Shown here in pieces: positions 9,074-19,350 of a DNA stretch of 64,000 bases (within the stretch, counting starts at the first letter, position 1; each line of letters starts with the position of its first letter). The notes beneath the pieces were generated by a model that was not told the DNA's origin, ran no database searches, and saw only the letters and a program-made list of their open reading frames with translations. The translations under genes were made by a program, and so were the position numbers. The stretch comes from Flavobacterium oreochromis (GTDB lineage Bacteria > Bacteroidota > Bacteroidia > Flavobacteriales > Flavobacteriaceae), in NCBI RefSeq assembly GCF_019565455.1, contig NZ_CP067377.1, forward strand, positions 2,920,001-2,984,000. Direction: 5' to 3'.

Positions 9074-10074
9074 TTATTTTTTGTATAGATCAGCAAAAAT
9101 TTTGCCATTTTTAATAAAATAACGATAAACAATAGAATTTATTTTGTAATAATTTTCTTTTTGATTTAAATCTCTGTTTTTTAAGTTTTTAGATAAATTG
9201 CTGTAAAAAAATAATGTGATTTTAGGACAGCTAAAAAATGTTTTGGCTTCAATTCAGTTAAGAATTTAATACCTGCTATACCATCTAATATCATTCTTAC
9301 AAACAAAATGGGGATTAATTCTGCTGTAGGGAGGTTTTTGGTCATCATCCATAGCGAATTTCTAAAATTCAAAAATGTTTTTTGTGGAGAACCTGTTTTT
9401 AAAGTAGCACCTCCAACATGATAAACAACAGAAAAACCACAGTATTTAGCCTTGTATCCTTTGTTGAACGCACGCCAACATAAGTCAATTTCTTCTTGAT
9501 GTGCAAAAAAATCTGGATCTAATCCATTTAATTCTCTAAAAACTTCTTTTCTTATAAAAAAACAAGCTCCTGTTGCCCAAAAGATGTCAATAATATCATT
9601 ATATTGTCCATTATCTTCCTCTAAAGTGTCAAAAATTCTACCTCTACAAAAAGGAAATCCGTAACGATCTATAAAACCACCCGCTGCTCCTGCGTATTCA
9701 AACATTTTTTTGTTCTTATAATCTAATATTTTAGGTTGAGCAATAGCAACCGTAGGTTCTTTATCAAATAATACCCTAATAGGTTCTAGCCAATTTTCCG
9801 TCACTTCTATGTCAGAATTAACTAAGGCATAAATATCTTCTTCAACATGTTGTAAAGCCTCATTATACCCTTTTGCATAGCCAAAGTTACCTGCGTTTTG
9901 TATGATTTTTACAGAAGGGAATTCTTTTTTAATGAATGCTACTGAATTATCATTTGAAGCATTATCTGCAACATATATAGTTGCTTCTGAAGAATATTGA
10001 ATAATTGAAGGTAGAAATTGTTGTAGTAATTTTTGTCCATTCCAATTCAGTATGACTACGGCTATTTTTTTCAT
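9074..10074 (-). CDS. Glycosyltransferase family 2 (one frame break)
   Basis: A GT-A fold glycosyltransferase of about 333 residues. The N-terminal nucleotide-sugar site reads VVILNWNGQKLLQQFLPS, the DxD-like motif is ALVNSDIEV, and later come WATGACFFIRKEVF and HQEEIDLCWRAF, typical of rhamnosyl/galactosyltransferase-like GT2 proteins. The continuous frame stops at 9181 after AIYLKT. Restoring one T in the T7 run near 9204-9210 continues the protein as NLSKNLKNRDLN to ADLYKK with a stop at 9074-9076, a normal tail for the family. It probably acts at the inner membrane in surface glycan synthesis. The acceptor cannot be told. Confidence 0.85.
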
Positions 10075-10625
10075 ATTTAGGGAACTTACTAAATAAATCT
10101 TTTAAATTTATAATATGTAAACATATATTTTACGAGTACAAAAATAAGTGTAATAAAAGTTATACTATAAAAGATTTCCTTAAATATTGTAAAAATATTA
10201 GAGAAGCTACACCATTTTTTACACACAAGTATAGATATTTAACATGTGAAATAATGTAAAAATTTTCAATATAATCTAATACAGCTGAAATGATAGGAAA
10301 TAATCAGATATATCAGTTTTATTTCTGATAAACTTATTCCTTTTAGAAAGTAAGCAAAAAAAATAATATAGGGAAAATAAAATCAATAGGGATATTTGTT
10401 AGAATAAGTAAAGAGTATGGTCTTTTTTATTAAAATCAAACAGTAAATTTTTAGTCTCAATATTAAGAGTAATCTCAAAAAAGAGCATCAAATATTTTTA
10501 ATTTTGGAATATTACATTCTATATGAGGTATGCAGATAAATACCATCAAATAAAAAGTTGCTGATTGTGATTAAAAACAACGTAAAAATTTTTTTCTTCT
10601 GTTTTTTTAATGAAATACGGTATAA
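10075..10625. other. Intergenic region without a recognisable gene
   Basis: About 550 bp of very AT-rich sequence between the divergent starts/ends of the glycosyltransferase and the HSDR_N-like gene. It holds no open frame with family resemblance, no tRNA and no clear terminator. The promoter of the glycosyltransferase must lie here but no perfect TAnnTTTG box was identified. Confidence 0.5.
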
Positions 10626-11072
10626 TTAAAAACTATATTCAGGTAAATTATTTAAAAAAATATATCTTTCATTTACAAAATCCATTGAACAAAAATAATG
10701 ATTTAGACCATTAGTAACCATTAAATGTTGCGCATTTAATACCAAGTTATAACGAGCTATTTGATCAAATGTTTGTTGTGTAATTTCTATTTCTGGAGCT
10801 TTGCATTCTATTAATAAAAAAATAGATCCATTAGGTTGAAAAACAGCAATATCATAACGTTTACTTAAATCGTTTATTTTAATTAATTTTTCAACATTAA
10901 TACATGATTTTGGGTATTTTTTTTCTTCTAATAAAAAACGTACTACATTTTGACGAACCCATTCTTCAGGTGTGAGAATAATAAACTTTTTACGGATTTC
11001 ATCAAAAATAGATACTTTATTTTCGCTATTTTTGAACCGAAATTGATAGGTAGGAAAATTTAATTTTATCAT
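10626..11072 (-). CDS. Type I restriction R N-terminal-like (HSDR_N) domain protein
   Basis: A 148-residue protein consisting of one PD-(D/E)XK-type domain. It has the conserved opening LTPEEWVRQNVVRFLLEE, then KRYDIAVFQPNGSIFLLIECKAPE, which supplies the catalytic D...ExK, followed by a helical part (FDQIARYNLVLNAQHLMVTNG). Stand-alone versions of this domain commonly sit beside holA in flavobacteria and are not associated with a restriction system; here too it diverges from holA with 78 bp between starts. A housekeeping nuclease or DNA-binding role is possible but unproven. Confidence 0.75.
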   Translation of the reverse strand: MIKLNFPTYQFRFKNSENKVSIFDEIRKKFIILTPEEWVRQNVVRFLLEEKKYPKSCINVEKLIKINDLSKRYDIAVFQPNGSIFLLIECKAPEIEITQQTFDQIARYNLVLNAQHLMVTNGLNHYFCSMDFVNERYIFLNNLPEYSF

Positions 11073-11150
11073 TTTCCAAAAATAGTTTTTTTAGTTTCAG
11101 CTTTCAAGTCATTTCTAAACTTTAAGCAGTAAACTTTAAACCTTAAAAAA

Positions 11151-12155
11151 ATGGATGAAGCACTAAAAATTATAAAAGATATAAAGGCCGGAATAATTAA
11201 ACCTATTTATTTTTTAATGGGTGAAGAACCTTATTATATTGATAAGCTTTCAGAATACATAGAGCAAAATATTTTAGAAGAACACGAAAGAGACTTTAAT
11301 CAAACAATACTTTATGGACGTGATGTAACAATAGAAGAAATTGTAGGAAATGCAAAACGTTATCCTATGATGGCAGATAAACAAGTTGTTATTGTAAAAG
11401 AAGCTCAAGAATTATCACGTACTATTGATAAGTTAGAAACATATGCCGAAAATCCACAGGATACTACCGTTTTAGTACTTTGTTATAAATATAAAACTTT
11501 GGATAAACGAAAAAAGATAACAAAAGTTTTAGAGAAGAAAGGATTAGTATTTGAAAGTAAAAAGTTATATGAAAATCAAGTAGGGACTTGGTTAACAAGG
11601 GTTTTGCAAGGTAAAAAACTACAAATAGAGCCTAAAGCAGTACAAATGTTTGTTGATTTTTTAGGTACAGATTTAAGTAGAATTGCTAATGAAATAGATA
11701 AATTATCTATAATATTAAGACAAGGAGAAGTTATTACTCCTGCAATTATTGAAGAAAATATAGGCTTTAGTAAAGATTTTAATCCATTTGAATTAAGAAA
11801 AGCAATAGGTGAACGCAATCAGCTTCAAGCATATAAAATAGCAGATCATTTTGCCCAAAATCCTAAAGATAATCCAATTGTTCTAACGATAGGATTAGTA
11901 TTTAGTTTCTTTTCACAATTACTTCAATACCATGGATTAAAAGATAAAAATCCAAAAAATGTAGCATCAGCATTAAAAGTAAATCCATTTTTTGTGAAAG
12001 ATTATGAGTTAGCAGCTCGAAATTATCCTATGAAAAAAGTAAGTGGTATTGTAGCAACATTAAAAGATATAGATTTAAAAAGTAAAGGGGTAGGAGCAAG
12101 TAATCTTTCACAAGAAGATTTATTAAAAGAAATGTTAGTTAAAATTTTTAACTAA
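11151..12155 (+). CDS. holA: DNA polymerase III subunit delta
   Basis: A 334-residue clamp-loader subunit, the usual length. The N-terminal AAA+-like domain opens with IYFLMGEEPYYIDKLSEYI and the middle has YPMMADKQVVIVKEAQEL. The helical C-terminal collar includes NPFELRKAIGERN and ends LLKEMLVKIFN. As in other delta subunits there is no functional Walker A motif. Delta opens the beta clamp and is part of the tau/gamma-delta-delta' loader. It diverges from the HSDR_N-like gene. Confidence 0.92.
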   Translation: MDEALKIIKDIKAGIIKPIYFLMGEEPYYIDKLSEYIEQNILEEHERDFNQTILYGRDVTIEEIVGNAKRYPMMADKQVVIVKEAQELSRTIDKLETYAENPQDTTVLVLCYKYKTLDKRKKITKVLEKKGLVFESKKLYENQVGTWLTRVLQGKKLQIEPKAVQMFVDFLGTDLSRIANEIDKLSIILRQGEVITPAIIEENIGFSKDFNPFELRKAIGERNQLQAYKIADHFAQNPKDNPIVLTIGLVFSFFSQLLQYHGLKDKNPKNVASALKVNPFFVKDYELAARNYPMKKVSGIVATLKDIDLKSKGVGASNLSQEDLLKEMLVKIFN

Positions 12156-12203
12156 ATTTACGATATTTGCAGCTTTAAAGTAATCTAAAATATTTGGTTT
12201 AAG

Positions 12204-12392
12204 ATGAGTGTAGGAATGAATAAAAATACAGTTCTAGCATGGGCAACATTTATAATGATTGTTATGGGAATAATTTTGATAGGGTTAGGTATTTATCGTT
12301 ATGCAGATGTAGCAGGATGGGGATTTAGTGCGGTAGGAATTGGTTTTTTTGCCAATGCGTGGGTTTTTAATGCTTTAAAAGGGAGAGTTTAA
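12204..12392 (+). CDS. Small CAL67264-family membrane protein
   Basis: A 62-residue protein with two hydrophobic helices (about 9-29 and 37-57) joined by a short YADVAGWG loop. It matches the small conserved flavobacterial family typified by CAL67264. An internal Met (MNKNTVLAW) four codons downstream is an alternative start. It lies 48 bp after holA and 76 bp before ettA on the same strand. The function is unknown. Confidence 0.7.
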   Translation: MSVGMNKNTVLAWATFIMIVMGIILIGLGIYRYADVAGWGFSAVGIGFFANAWVFNALKGRV

Positions 12393-12468
12393 ATTAGTAA
12401 TTAGTCATACGTTTTTAGTCTTCAGTCTTTGGTTTTGAATTCTAGATTCTAAAATTTTAAATTATATT

Positions 12469-14157
12469 ATGTCAGACGATAAGAAAGTAATATTTTCGAT
12501 GTCGAAGGTAAGTAAAACTTACTCTTCAACTAATAAACAAGTATTAAAAGATATTTATTTAAGTTTTTTCTACGGAGCTAAAATTGGGATTTTAGGTTTA
12601 AATGGTTCAGGTAAATCCTCTTTATTAAAAATTATAGCTGGGATTGATAAAAATCATCAAGGAGATGTAGTTTTTGCACCAGGTTATACAGTAGGTTATT
12701 TAGAGCAAGAACCTCAATTAGATGAAGAAAAAACAGTAATTGAAATTGTTCGAGAAGGAGCAGCAGAAGCTGTTAGATTACTTGAAGAATTTAATACTAT
12801 AAATGATCAGTTTGGTTTGCCAGAAGTTTATGAAGATGCAGACAAAATGCAGAAACTAATGGATCGCCAAGCAGAATTACAAGATAAAATAGATGCTTGT
12901 GGTGCTTGGGAATTAGATAACAAACTAGAGGTAGCAATGGATGCACTTCGTTGTCCAGATGCAGATACGCCAATAAAAGTATTGTCAGGAGGAGAGCGTC
13001 GTCGTGTTGCTTTATGTCGTTTGTTATTACAAGAGCCAGACGTATTATTATTAGATGAGCCTACTAACCATTTAGATGCAGAATCAGTTCATTGGTTAGA
13101 ACAACATTTACAACAATATAAAGGAACTATTATTGCAGTAACCCACGACCGTTATTTCTTAGATAATGTTGCAGGATGGATTCTTGAATTAGATAGAGGA
13201 GAAGGTATTCCATGGAAAGGGAACTATTCTTCGTGGTTAGATCAAAAAGCAAAACGTTTAGAACAAGAAGAAAAAACAGAATCTAAACGTCGTAAAATTT
13301 TAGAACGTGAGTTAGATTGGGTTCGCCAAGGAGCTAAAGGTCGTCAAACAAAACAAAAAGCACGTCTTCAAAACTATGATCGTTTACTAAATGAAGATTC
13401 TAAACAATTAGAAGAAAAATTAGAATTATACATTCCAAATGGTCCACGTTTAGGAACTAATGTAATTGAAGCTAAAGGAGTTGCTAAAGCTTTTGGTGAT
13501 AAATTGTTATATGATAATTTAAATTTTACACTACCACAAGCAGGTATTGTAGGGATTATAGGACCAAACGGAGCAGGAAAGTCAACTATTTTTAGAATGA
13601 TAATGGGAGAGCAAGAAGCAGATTCTGGATCATTTGAAATTGGAGATACAGTTAAGATAGCATATGTTGATCAAACACATAAGAATATTGATCCAGAAAA
13701 ATCTATTTGGGAAAATTTTTGTGATGGTCAAGAATTAATTATGATGGGAGGTCGTCAAGTAAATTCACGAGCATATTTATCTAAATTTAATTTTTCAGGT
13801 AGTGAACAAAATAAAAAAGTCGCTACTTTATCAGGAGGAGAACGTAACCGTCTGCATTTAGCAATGACTTTACGTGAAGAAGGAAACGTATTGTTATTAG
13901 ATGAGCCAACGAATGATTTAGATGTTAACACACTTCGTGCTTTAGAAGAAGGTTTAGAAAACTTTGCAGGTTGTGCAGTAATTATTTCTCACGACCGTTG
14001 GTTTTTAGACCGTGTTTGTACACACATCTTAGCTTTTGAAGGAGATTCACAAGTTTATTATTTTGAAGGTGGTTTCTCTGATTATGAAGAAAACCGTAAA
14101 AAACGCCTTGGTGATTTAGTTCCAACAAGAATTAAATACAAAAAATTAGTGAGATAA
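12469..14157 (+). CDS. ettA: Energy-dependent translational throttle protein EttA (ABC-F)
   Basis: An ABC-F ATPase of 562 residues, the normal length. There are two nucleotide-binding domains, each with Walker A (GLNGSGKSSLLK; GPNGAGKSTIFR), signature (LSGGERRRVAL; LSGGERNRLHL) and Walker B (VLLLDEPTNHLD; VLLLDEPTNDLD). An arm insertion and the inter-domain linker (residues about 255-310, LDWVRQGAKGRQTK) are typical of EttA. It binds the ribosomal E site and gates entry into elongation according to energy state. The frame is intact. A terminator follows at 14190. Confidence 0.95.
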   Translation: MSDDKKVIFSMSKVSKTYSSTNKQVLKDIYLSFFYGAKIGILGLNGSGKSSLLKIIAGIDKNHQGDVVFAPGYTVGYLEQEPQLDEEKTVIEIVREGAAEAVRLLEEFNTINDQFGLPEVYEDADKMQKLMDRQAELQDKIDACGAWELDNKLEVAMDALRCPDADTPIKVLSGGERRRVALCRLLLQEPDVLLLDEPTNHLDAESVHWLEQHLQQYKGTIIAVTHDRYFLDNVAGWILELDRGEGIPWKGNYSSWLDQKAKRLEQEEKTESKRRKILERELDWVRQGAKGRQTKQKARLQNYDRLLNEDSKQLEEKLELYIPNGPRLGTNVIEAKGVAKAFGDKLLYDNLNFTLPQAGIVGIIGPNGAGKSTIFRMIMGEQEADSGSFEIGDTVKIAYVDQTHKNIDPEKSIWENFCDGQELIMMGGRQVNSRAYLSKFNFSGSEQNKKVATLSGGERNRLHLAMTLREEGNVLLLDEPTNDLDVNTLRALEEGLENFAGCAVIISHDRWFLDRVCTHILAFEGDSQVYYFEGGFSDYEENRKKRLGDLVPTRIKYKKLVR

Positions 14158-14189
14158 GAGATTGGTATTAATCAGATTAAAATATTTTA

Positions 14190-14216
14190 ATGAGCTCGAT
14201 ATGCTATCGGGCTCAT
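14190..14216 (+). terminator. Terminator of ettA
   Basis: ATGAGCTCGATA (14190-14201) pairs with TATCGGGCTCAT (14205-14216) with one G-T wobble, followed by CTTTTT. Confidence 0.75.
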
Positions 14217-14290
14217 CTTTTTAAACTACACTTGATTCTACTGTTTTTTCAAAACTAAAATAGAATTTTAATTTATTGTCTTAAAAGTAA

Positions 14291-14327
14291 AAATCCGTTC
14301 TTGAGTTTGAAATTCAAAAACGGATTT
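14291..14327 (-). terminator. Terminator of kdsA (minus strand)
   Basis: AAATCCGTT (14291-14299) and AACGGATTT (14319-14327) are perfect arms, with partial inner pairing. It lies downstream of the minus-strand kdsA gene. Confidence 0.65.
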
Positions 14328-14407
14328 ATTATCTGTGTAAAAAACTTAATTTTAAAAAATAAATTTATAAGTTTTTAATTATGTTGTAGATTTCTTTTTA
14401 TAGAAAT

Positions 14408-15225
14408 CTAGAATTGATTAATTGTTTGTCTAATTGCTACTAATTTTTTCATCAGATTTTCAAAATAATCAAGATGTAACATATTTGCTCCATCACTTTT
14501 TGCATTAGCGGGGTCGAAATGTGTTTCAATAAATATACCATCAACACCAACTGCTATTCCTGCTTTAGCAATGGTTTCAATCATATCAGGTCTACCTCCT
14601 GTAACACCCATTAATTGATTAGGTTGTTGTAATGAATGAGTAATATCTAATACAGTAGTTGCCATTTGACGCATAGTAGGTATGCCTCTAAAATCAACAA
14701 TCATATCCTGATATCCAAACATAGTTCCTCTATCAGTAATCATTACATTTTCATTATTAGAATCTAACACTTTTTGAACAGCATGTTTCATGCTTTCAGG
14801 ACTCATAAATTGTCCTTTTTTAAATTAACTGTTTTTTGTGTTTGTGCAGCGGCTACTACTAAATCTGTTTGGCGAACTAAAAAAGCTGGAATTTGTAAAA
14901 TATCTACAAATTCTGCAGCCATTGCTGCGTCTTCATTAGTATGAATATCAGTAATTGTTGGAACATTAAATTCTTTACTTACTTTTTCTAAAATTTTTAG
15001 TGCTTTTTCATCTCCAATCCCTGTGAAGCTATCTACACGTGAACGGTTAGCTTTTTTAAATGAACCTTTAAATACATAAGGAATTTTAAGCTCATCTGTA
15101 ATCTTTACTAAGCGTTCAGCTATTTTCATAGCCATTTCTTCACCTTCTATAGCACAAGGCCCAGAAAGAACAAAAAAATTGTTGCTCTCTAAATGTTTAA
15201 TATTTGGAATATTTTCTAAGTTCAT
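14408..15225 (-). CDS. kdsA: 3-deoxy-8-phosphooctulonate synthase (one frame break)
   Basis: KdsA condenses phosphoenolpyruvate with arabinose 5-phosphate to make KDO-8-phosphate for the lipopolysaccharide core. The family marks are all present: NFFVLSGPCAIEGEEMA, FKGSFKKANRSRVDSFTG, TDIHTNEDAAMAAE and, after the break, TDRGTMFGYQDMIVDFRG, VTGGRPDMIETIAKAG and DGIFIETHFDPANAKSDG. The first frame ends in NLKKDNL; one more A in the A6 run at about 14817-14822 restores NLKKGQFMSPESMK and gives the usual 272 residues. An exact TATATTTG box lies 17-24 bp before the start. Confidence 0.93.
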
Positions 15226-15241
15226 TTTAGATTAATTTTTG

Positions 15242-15249
15242 CAAATATA
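15242..15249 (-). promoter_or_regulatory. -7 promoter box of kdsA
   Basis: On the minus strand the sequence is TATATTTG, an exact match to the flavobacterial TAnnTTTG box, upstream of the kdsA ATG at 15225. Confidence 0.6.
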
Positions 15250-15344
15250 ATTTATATATATGAGGATATTATACTTCAATAAAAAATCTGTTTGATTTAT
15301 ATTGAAAATTTATCGTTTTATATTTTTTATCAATTTATAATTTC

Positions 15345-16928
15345 CTAGTGCATAGCGTCTGCTGCACTAATATTAGATTTTTGCGTTTTTATGGCTATTA
15401 CGATAGGAATACAAATTACAAAAAGGATACCTAAATACATAAAAATATCCATAAAAGCTAATATGCTAGATTGTTTTATAACTTTTAATTCAAGAACTTG
15501 ATATGCTTTATTAAGGGCATCGTTATAGGAATAACCTTTTGCAATGAAACTCTTTTGTAACATTGCTATTTGATTTTGAGTTTGAAAACTTGTCTTGTCT
15601 AGATGTGTTACTAAATTAGCTCGATGTTTTTGTCCCCATCTAGAAATAAAAGTAGTAACAATAGCTATACCAAAAGAGCCACCTAACTGTCTTAACATAC
15701 CTGTAAATGCAGCTCCATCTCCTATATCTTTTCCTGTTAATTCGCTTAAAGAATAGCTCGTTACAGGTACAAAGAGTAGACCTAAACCTAAACCTCTTAA
15801 AATTAATGGCCACCAAAAGTGTTCTTCGCCTGTACTTGGCGTTAATATATTATATAGCCAAAAAGCAAAAATAGAAAAACAAGAGAATCCAATTATTAAT
15901 AAATATTTAATAGAAACTTCTTTTTGTAATAATTTACCAACAAAAGGCATTGCAAATGCCGTCATTAATGAACTAGGAATTAATAACAAACCAGATTGAG
16001 TAGCATTCCATCTTAAAATAGATTGCGTATATACCGGTATTACGAAAATGGTAGTATATACTCCAAATCCTAGAATGGTAGAAAATAAAATTCCTATTTG
16101 TAGTGAATTATATTTTAATACTTTTAGATTGACAATTGGAAATTCGTAAGTTAATTCTCTATGAATAAAAAATATGAAGCCAAATAAAGAAATAATACAT
16201 AAATTAATAATAGTATTACTATTAAACCAATCGTCTTGTTGTCCGTGTTCTAAAACATACTGAAGTGATCCCACAAATAAGGACAAATAGATAATTCCCA
16301 GCCAGTCTACTTGATTTGCTTTTAATTTTGCACTAAATTTAGGACTCTTTACATACATTATGGCTAATACTGTAGCAATAATTCCAAGAGGAATATTAAT
16401 ATAAAAAATAAAAGGCCAAGAAAAATGGTCTACTATATATCCTCCTAATGGAGGTCCAAAAGTAGGTCCTAAAATAACTCCTAATCCGTAAATAGCCTGA
16501 GCCATACCTCTTTTTTTGATAGGATAACTTTCCGTTATAATAGTTTGAGCAGTTACTAATAAAGCCCCTCCACCTAAGCCTTGGATAAATCTAAAAAAAA
16601 CAAGCTCCCAAATATTTGTTGAATTACCACATAAAAAAGATGTGATAGTAAAAATAATGATTGAAGCGGTAAAATAATTTTTTCTTCCAAATTGTTGAGA
16701 GAGCCAATTGGTCATAGGAATGATAATTACGTTAGCTATAGCATAAGCAGTAATTACCCATGAGACATCACTTAAAGTAGCTCCTAAACTACCTTTCATT
16801 TCGTTAAGAGCTACATTTACAATGGTTGTATCTACTATTTCTAGTAGTGAACAGAGTATAGCAACTATAGTTACCATAACTCTTCTAAAGCCATATTCTA
16901 CTAGATCATTTGTAGTATCTTGCGTCAT
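15345..16928 (-). CDS. emrB: DHA2-family MFS drug exporter, EmrB/QacA type
   Basis: A 527-residue inner-membrane exporter with 14 predicted helices. The DHA2 marks are LLEIVDTTIVNVALNEM in helix 1, the motif A region WLSQQFGRKNYF, and the antiporter motif C GLGVILGPTFGPPLGGY. It is the last gene of a tetR-tolC-emrA-emrB operon and lies 8 bp after emrA. With its membrane-fusion and outer-membrane partners it should form a tripartite pump exporting drugs or other small toxic compounds by proton antiport. The frame is intact. Confidence 0.9.
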   Translation of the reverse strand: MTQDTTNDLVEYGFRRVMVTIVAILCSLLEIVDTTIVNVALNEMKGSLGATLSDVSWVITAYAIANVIIIPMTNWLSQQFGRKNYFTASIIIFTITSFLCGNSTNIWELVFFRFIQGLGGGALLVTAQTIITESYPIKKRGMAQAIYGLGVILGPTFGPPLGGYIVDHFSWPFIFYINIPLGIIATVLAIMYVKSPKFSAKLKANQVDWLGIIYLSLFVGSLQYVLEHGQQDDWFNSNTIINLCIISLFGFIFFIHRELTYEFPIVNLKVLKYNSLQIGILFSTILGFGVYTTIFVIPVYTQSILRWNATQSGLLLIPSSLMTAFAMPFVGKLLQKEVSIKYLLIIGFSCFSIFAFWLYNILTPSTGEEHFWWPLILRGLGLGLLFVPVTSYSLSELTGKDIGDGAAFTGMLRQLGGSFGIAIVTTFISRWGQKHRANLVTHLDKTSFQTQNQIAMLQKSFIAKGYSYNDALNKAYQVLELKVIKQSSILAFMDIFMYLGILFVICIPIVIAIKTQKSNISAADAMH

Positions 16929-16936
16929 TTTTTGAA

Positions 16937-18021
16937 TTATTTTAAGTGTACATCTACATGTGCATTCATTCCTGAACGTAGTAATTCAATTTTTTCTTTT
17001 TCATTATCATTCGTGAATTCAATTTTTACAGGAACTCTTTGAACTGTTTTTACAAAATTTCCTGTTGCATTATCTGGAGGAAGAATAGAAAATTGAGAAC
17101 CTGTAGCAGGGGAAAAAGAAGTTATCTTTCCTTTTAATTCAAGATCACCAAAAGCATCGATTTTAATCATTACTTCTTGTCCAATTTTCATTTTTCCTAA
17201 TTGTGTTTCTTTGAAATTAGCTACTACCCATGTTTCAGCAGTATTAACTATATAAAATAAAGATTGTCCTTGATTGACTAATTGCCCTGGTTGAATATTT
17301 ACTTTAGAAACTTGTCCATCAATAGTAGCTCTTATTACAGTGTATTCTAGGTTTAATTCAGCAGCATTTAATAAAGCTTTAGCTCTACTAATATTTGCAG
17401 ATGCTACTTGTGTTTGTTTATTAGAAACAATTGCCTTAGATGCTACTACATTTTTTTGATAGCTACTCGCTTTTTGTTGATTTGTTAGGATTCTAACTTG
17501 GTTTTCAGCTTCTAATTTAGTAGCTAATGCTTGCTCGTATTGTTGTTTTGTAATAGAACGGTTCTTATATAAATTGTTATATCGTTCATAATCGCTAGTT
17601 GCACGCTCTAAACGAATTTTAGCTGTTTCAATTGTTCCTAATGCAGATGCAACATTAGCATCAGATGCAGCAACGCTAGCATTGGCACTTCCTACATCTG
17701 CTTTAGCTACTTCAAAAGTGCTTTCTGCTCCAATTAATGCGGCTTTAGCCTCTTCTACTTTTACTAAATAATCTCGATTATCAATAACAAATAGAGTATC
17801 TCCTTTTTTACAATATCATTGTCTTTAACATATACTTTTGAAACATAGCCAGTAACTCTAGGGATAATAGGAGTCATTTTCTTTTCTACTTGTGCATCGT
17901 CTGTTTCTTCATGTGTTTGAGCGTGTAAATATTTGCTAATACCATAGCTTCCACCACCAATTACTAGTGCTCCTAATATGATTGCGAATTTTTTATTGAT
18001 TGCTTTTTTTTCAGTTTCCAT
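16937..18021 (-). CDS. emrA: HlyD-family membrane fusion protein, EmrA type (one frame break)
   Basis: The periplasmic adaptor of the pump, about 361 residues. An N-terminal membrane anchor (KFAIILGALVIGGGSYGI) is followed by the lipoyl half-motif EETDDAQVEKKMTPIIPRVT and VYVKDNDIVKK, a long alpha hairpin, then the second half (YTVIRATIDGQVSKVNIQPG) and the beta barrel (MKIGQEVMIKIDAFGD). The frame breaks after VKKEILYLLL; one more A near 17805-17812 restores VKKGDTLFVIDNRDYLV and joins the rest. The gene sits between tolC (9 bp) and emrB. Confidence 0.88.
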
Positions 18022-18030
18022 AAGACGAAA

Positions 18031-19350
18031 TTATTTTGTTAAATTGAAAGATGTAGTTAATTGCCCTGATGTAGCTAGCATCTCATAATATTTTAAGAGA
18101 ACATTAGCTCTAGAATTAGCGTAGTTTATTTTAGCATTTAATTGCTCAACATCTGCATCAATAAGTTCTGTTGCGGTAGCTAAGCCATTGTCATGCTTAT
18201 CTTTTACGATTCTATAATTTTCTGTTGCTTGTTCTATCGCTTGTTGATATACTTTGTTTTGATTTTGAGCAAGGTTAAAGTTCTCTATACTTTGTTGTGT
18301 TTGAATTTTAATTCCTTCTTTTAATAAGGACTGAGTAAGTTTTATTTCTTCTGCTTTATTTTTAGCTGTTTTTACTTCTTTTGATGTTTTATAGAGCGAG
18401 CTTAAGTCATATGAAATTCCACCACCTACATTTATAGCATTTGTGACATCTATTACATTTTGTAAACTCATAGCTATATAACCAGCAGATAAACCTATTT
18501 TAGGATAATAACCACTTTGTGCCACCTTTACATTATTTTCATTCGCTTTTTGTAAATAACTTAAAATTTCTAAATCTTTTCTGTTTTCCAAAGCATCTTG
18601 TTCAACTATGGTTTTAGAAATAGGAGATTGTCCATCAAACTGATGTTCATCAATACCTATATGATGTCCTTCTGGTAAATTTAATAATGTAGTTAATGCG
18701 TAATTTGTGATGTTTACATTTTTGTTAGCTTCTTGTAAGCTTAATTTTATTTTAGCTAACTGTAATTGTGCTTTTAATAGATCATTTCGAGCAATAATTC
18801 CATTTCGTTCCATGTTGGTAAAATCCTTTACACGTTGCTCGGCACCTTTAATATTATCACTTATTAATTCTACAGATTTTAGTGATCTGTATAATTGAGC
18901 ATAATACTCAATTACTTTTAATGAAACATCTTCTTTTATATTAGAGGACTTGGCTTTTTCTGCTAAATATAAATTTTCTGTAGCTTGAATACTATTACGT
19001 ATCTTACCACCAGCAAAAATAGGCAAACTAGCATTTGCTTGTCCAATCATAAACTGATTAACACTAGTAGCACTTCCTGAAGGATGAAAAGGTAATCTTA
19101 ATTTTAGGTCAATTGTTGGTTCATTAATATAAAAGTATTGACCACTTATTTTAATATCAGGATATTGATGATCTTTCGCTTGTTGCCATTCTAACTTTTT
19201 TGTATCAGCTTTCGTTTGAGCTAATAAAATTTCATTATTATTTTTTTCTAAAAGGATTAAGGCATCTTTTAAATTTAAGTTAGTCCTTTCTTGAGCATAC
19301 CAACTATAATTTACTAGCATTAATAATGGGAGAAATTTATTTGCGTTCAT
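18031..19350 (-). CDS. TolC-family outer membrane efflux protein
   Basis: A 439-residue outer-membrane channel with a signal peptide (MNANKFLPLLMLVNYSWYAQ). Two OEP repeats are seen, each with long coiled-coil helices: N-terminal LNLKDALILLEKNNNEILLAQ and C-terminal EQATENYRIVKDKHDNGLAT. It gives the export route for the EmrAB pump encoded next. The start ATG overlaps the stop of the upstream tetR as ATGA, so translation is probably coupled. The frame is intact. Confidence 0.9.
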   Translation of the reverse strand: MNANKFLPLLMLVNYSWYAQERTNLNLKDALILLEKNNNEILLAQTKADTKKLEWQQAKDHQYPDIKISGQYFYINEPTIDLKLRLPFHPSGSATSVNQFMIGQANASLPIFAGGKIRNSIQATENLYLAEKAKSSNIKEDVSLKVIEYYAQLYRSLKSVELISDNIKGAEQRVKDFTNMERNGIIARNDLLKAQLQLAKIKLSLQEANKNVNITNYALTTLLNLPEGHHIGIDEHQFDGQSPISKTIVEQDALENRKDLEILSYLQKANENNVKVAQSGYYPKIGLSAGYIAMSLQNVIDVTNAINVGGGISYDLSSLYKTSKEVKTAKNKAEEIKLTQSLLKEGIKIQTQQSIENFNLAQNQNKVYQQAIEQATENYRIVKDKHDNGLATATELIDADVEQLNAKINYANSRANVLLKYYEMLATSGQLTTSFNLTK

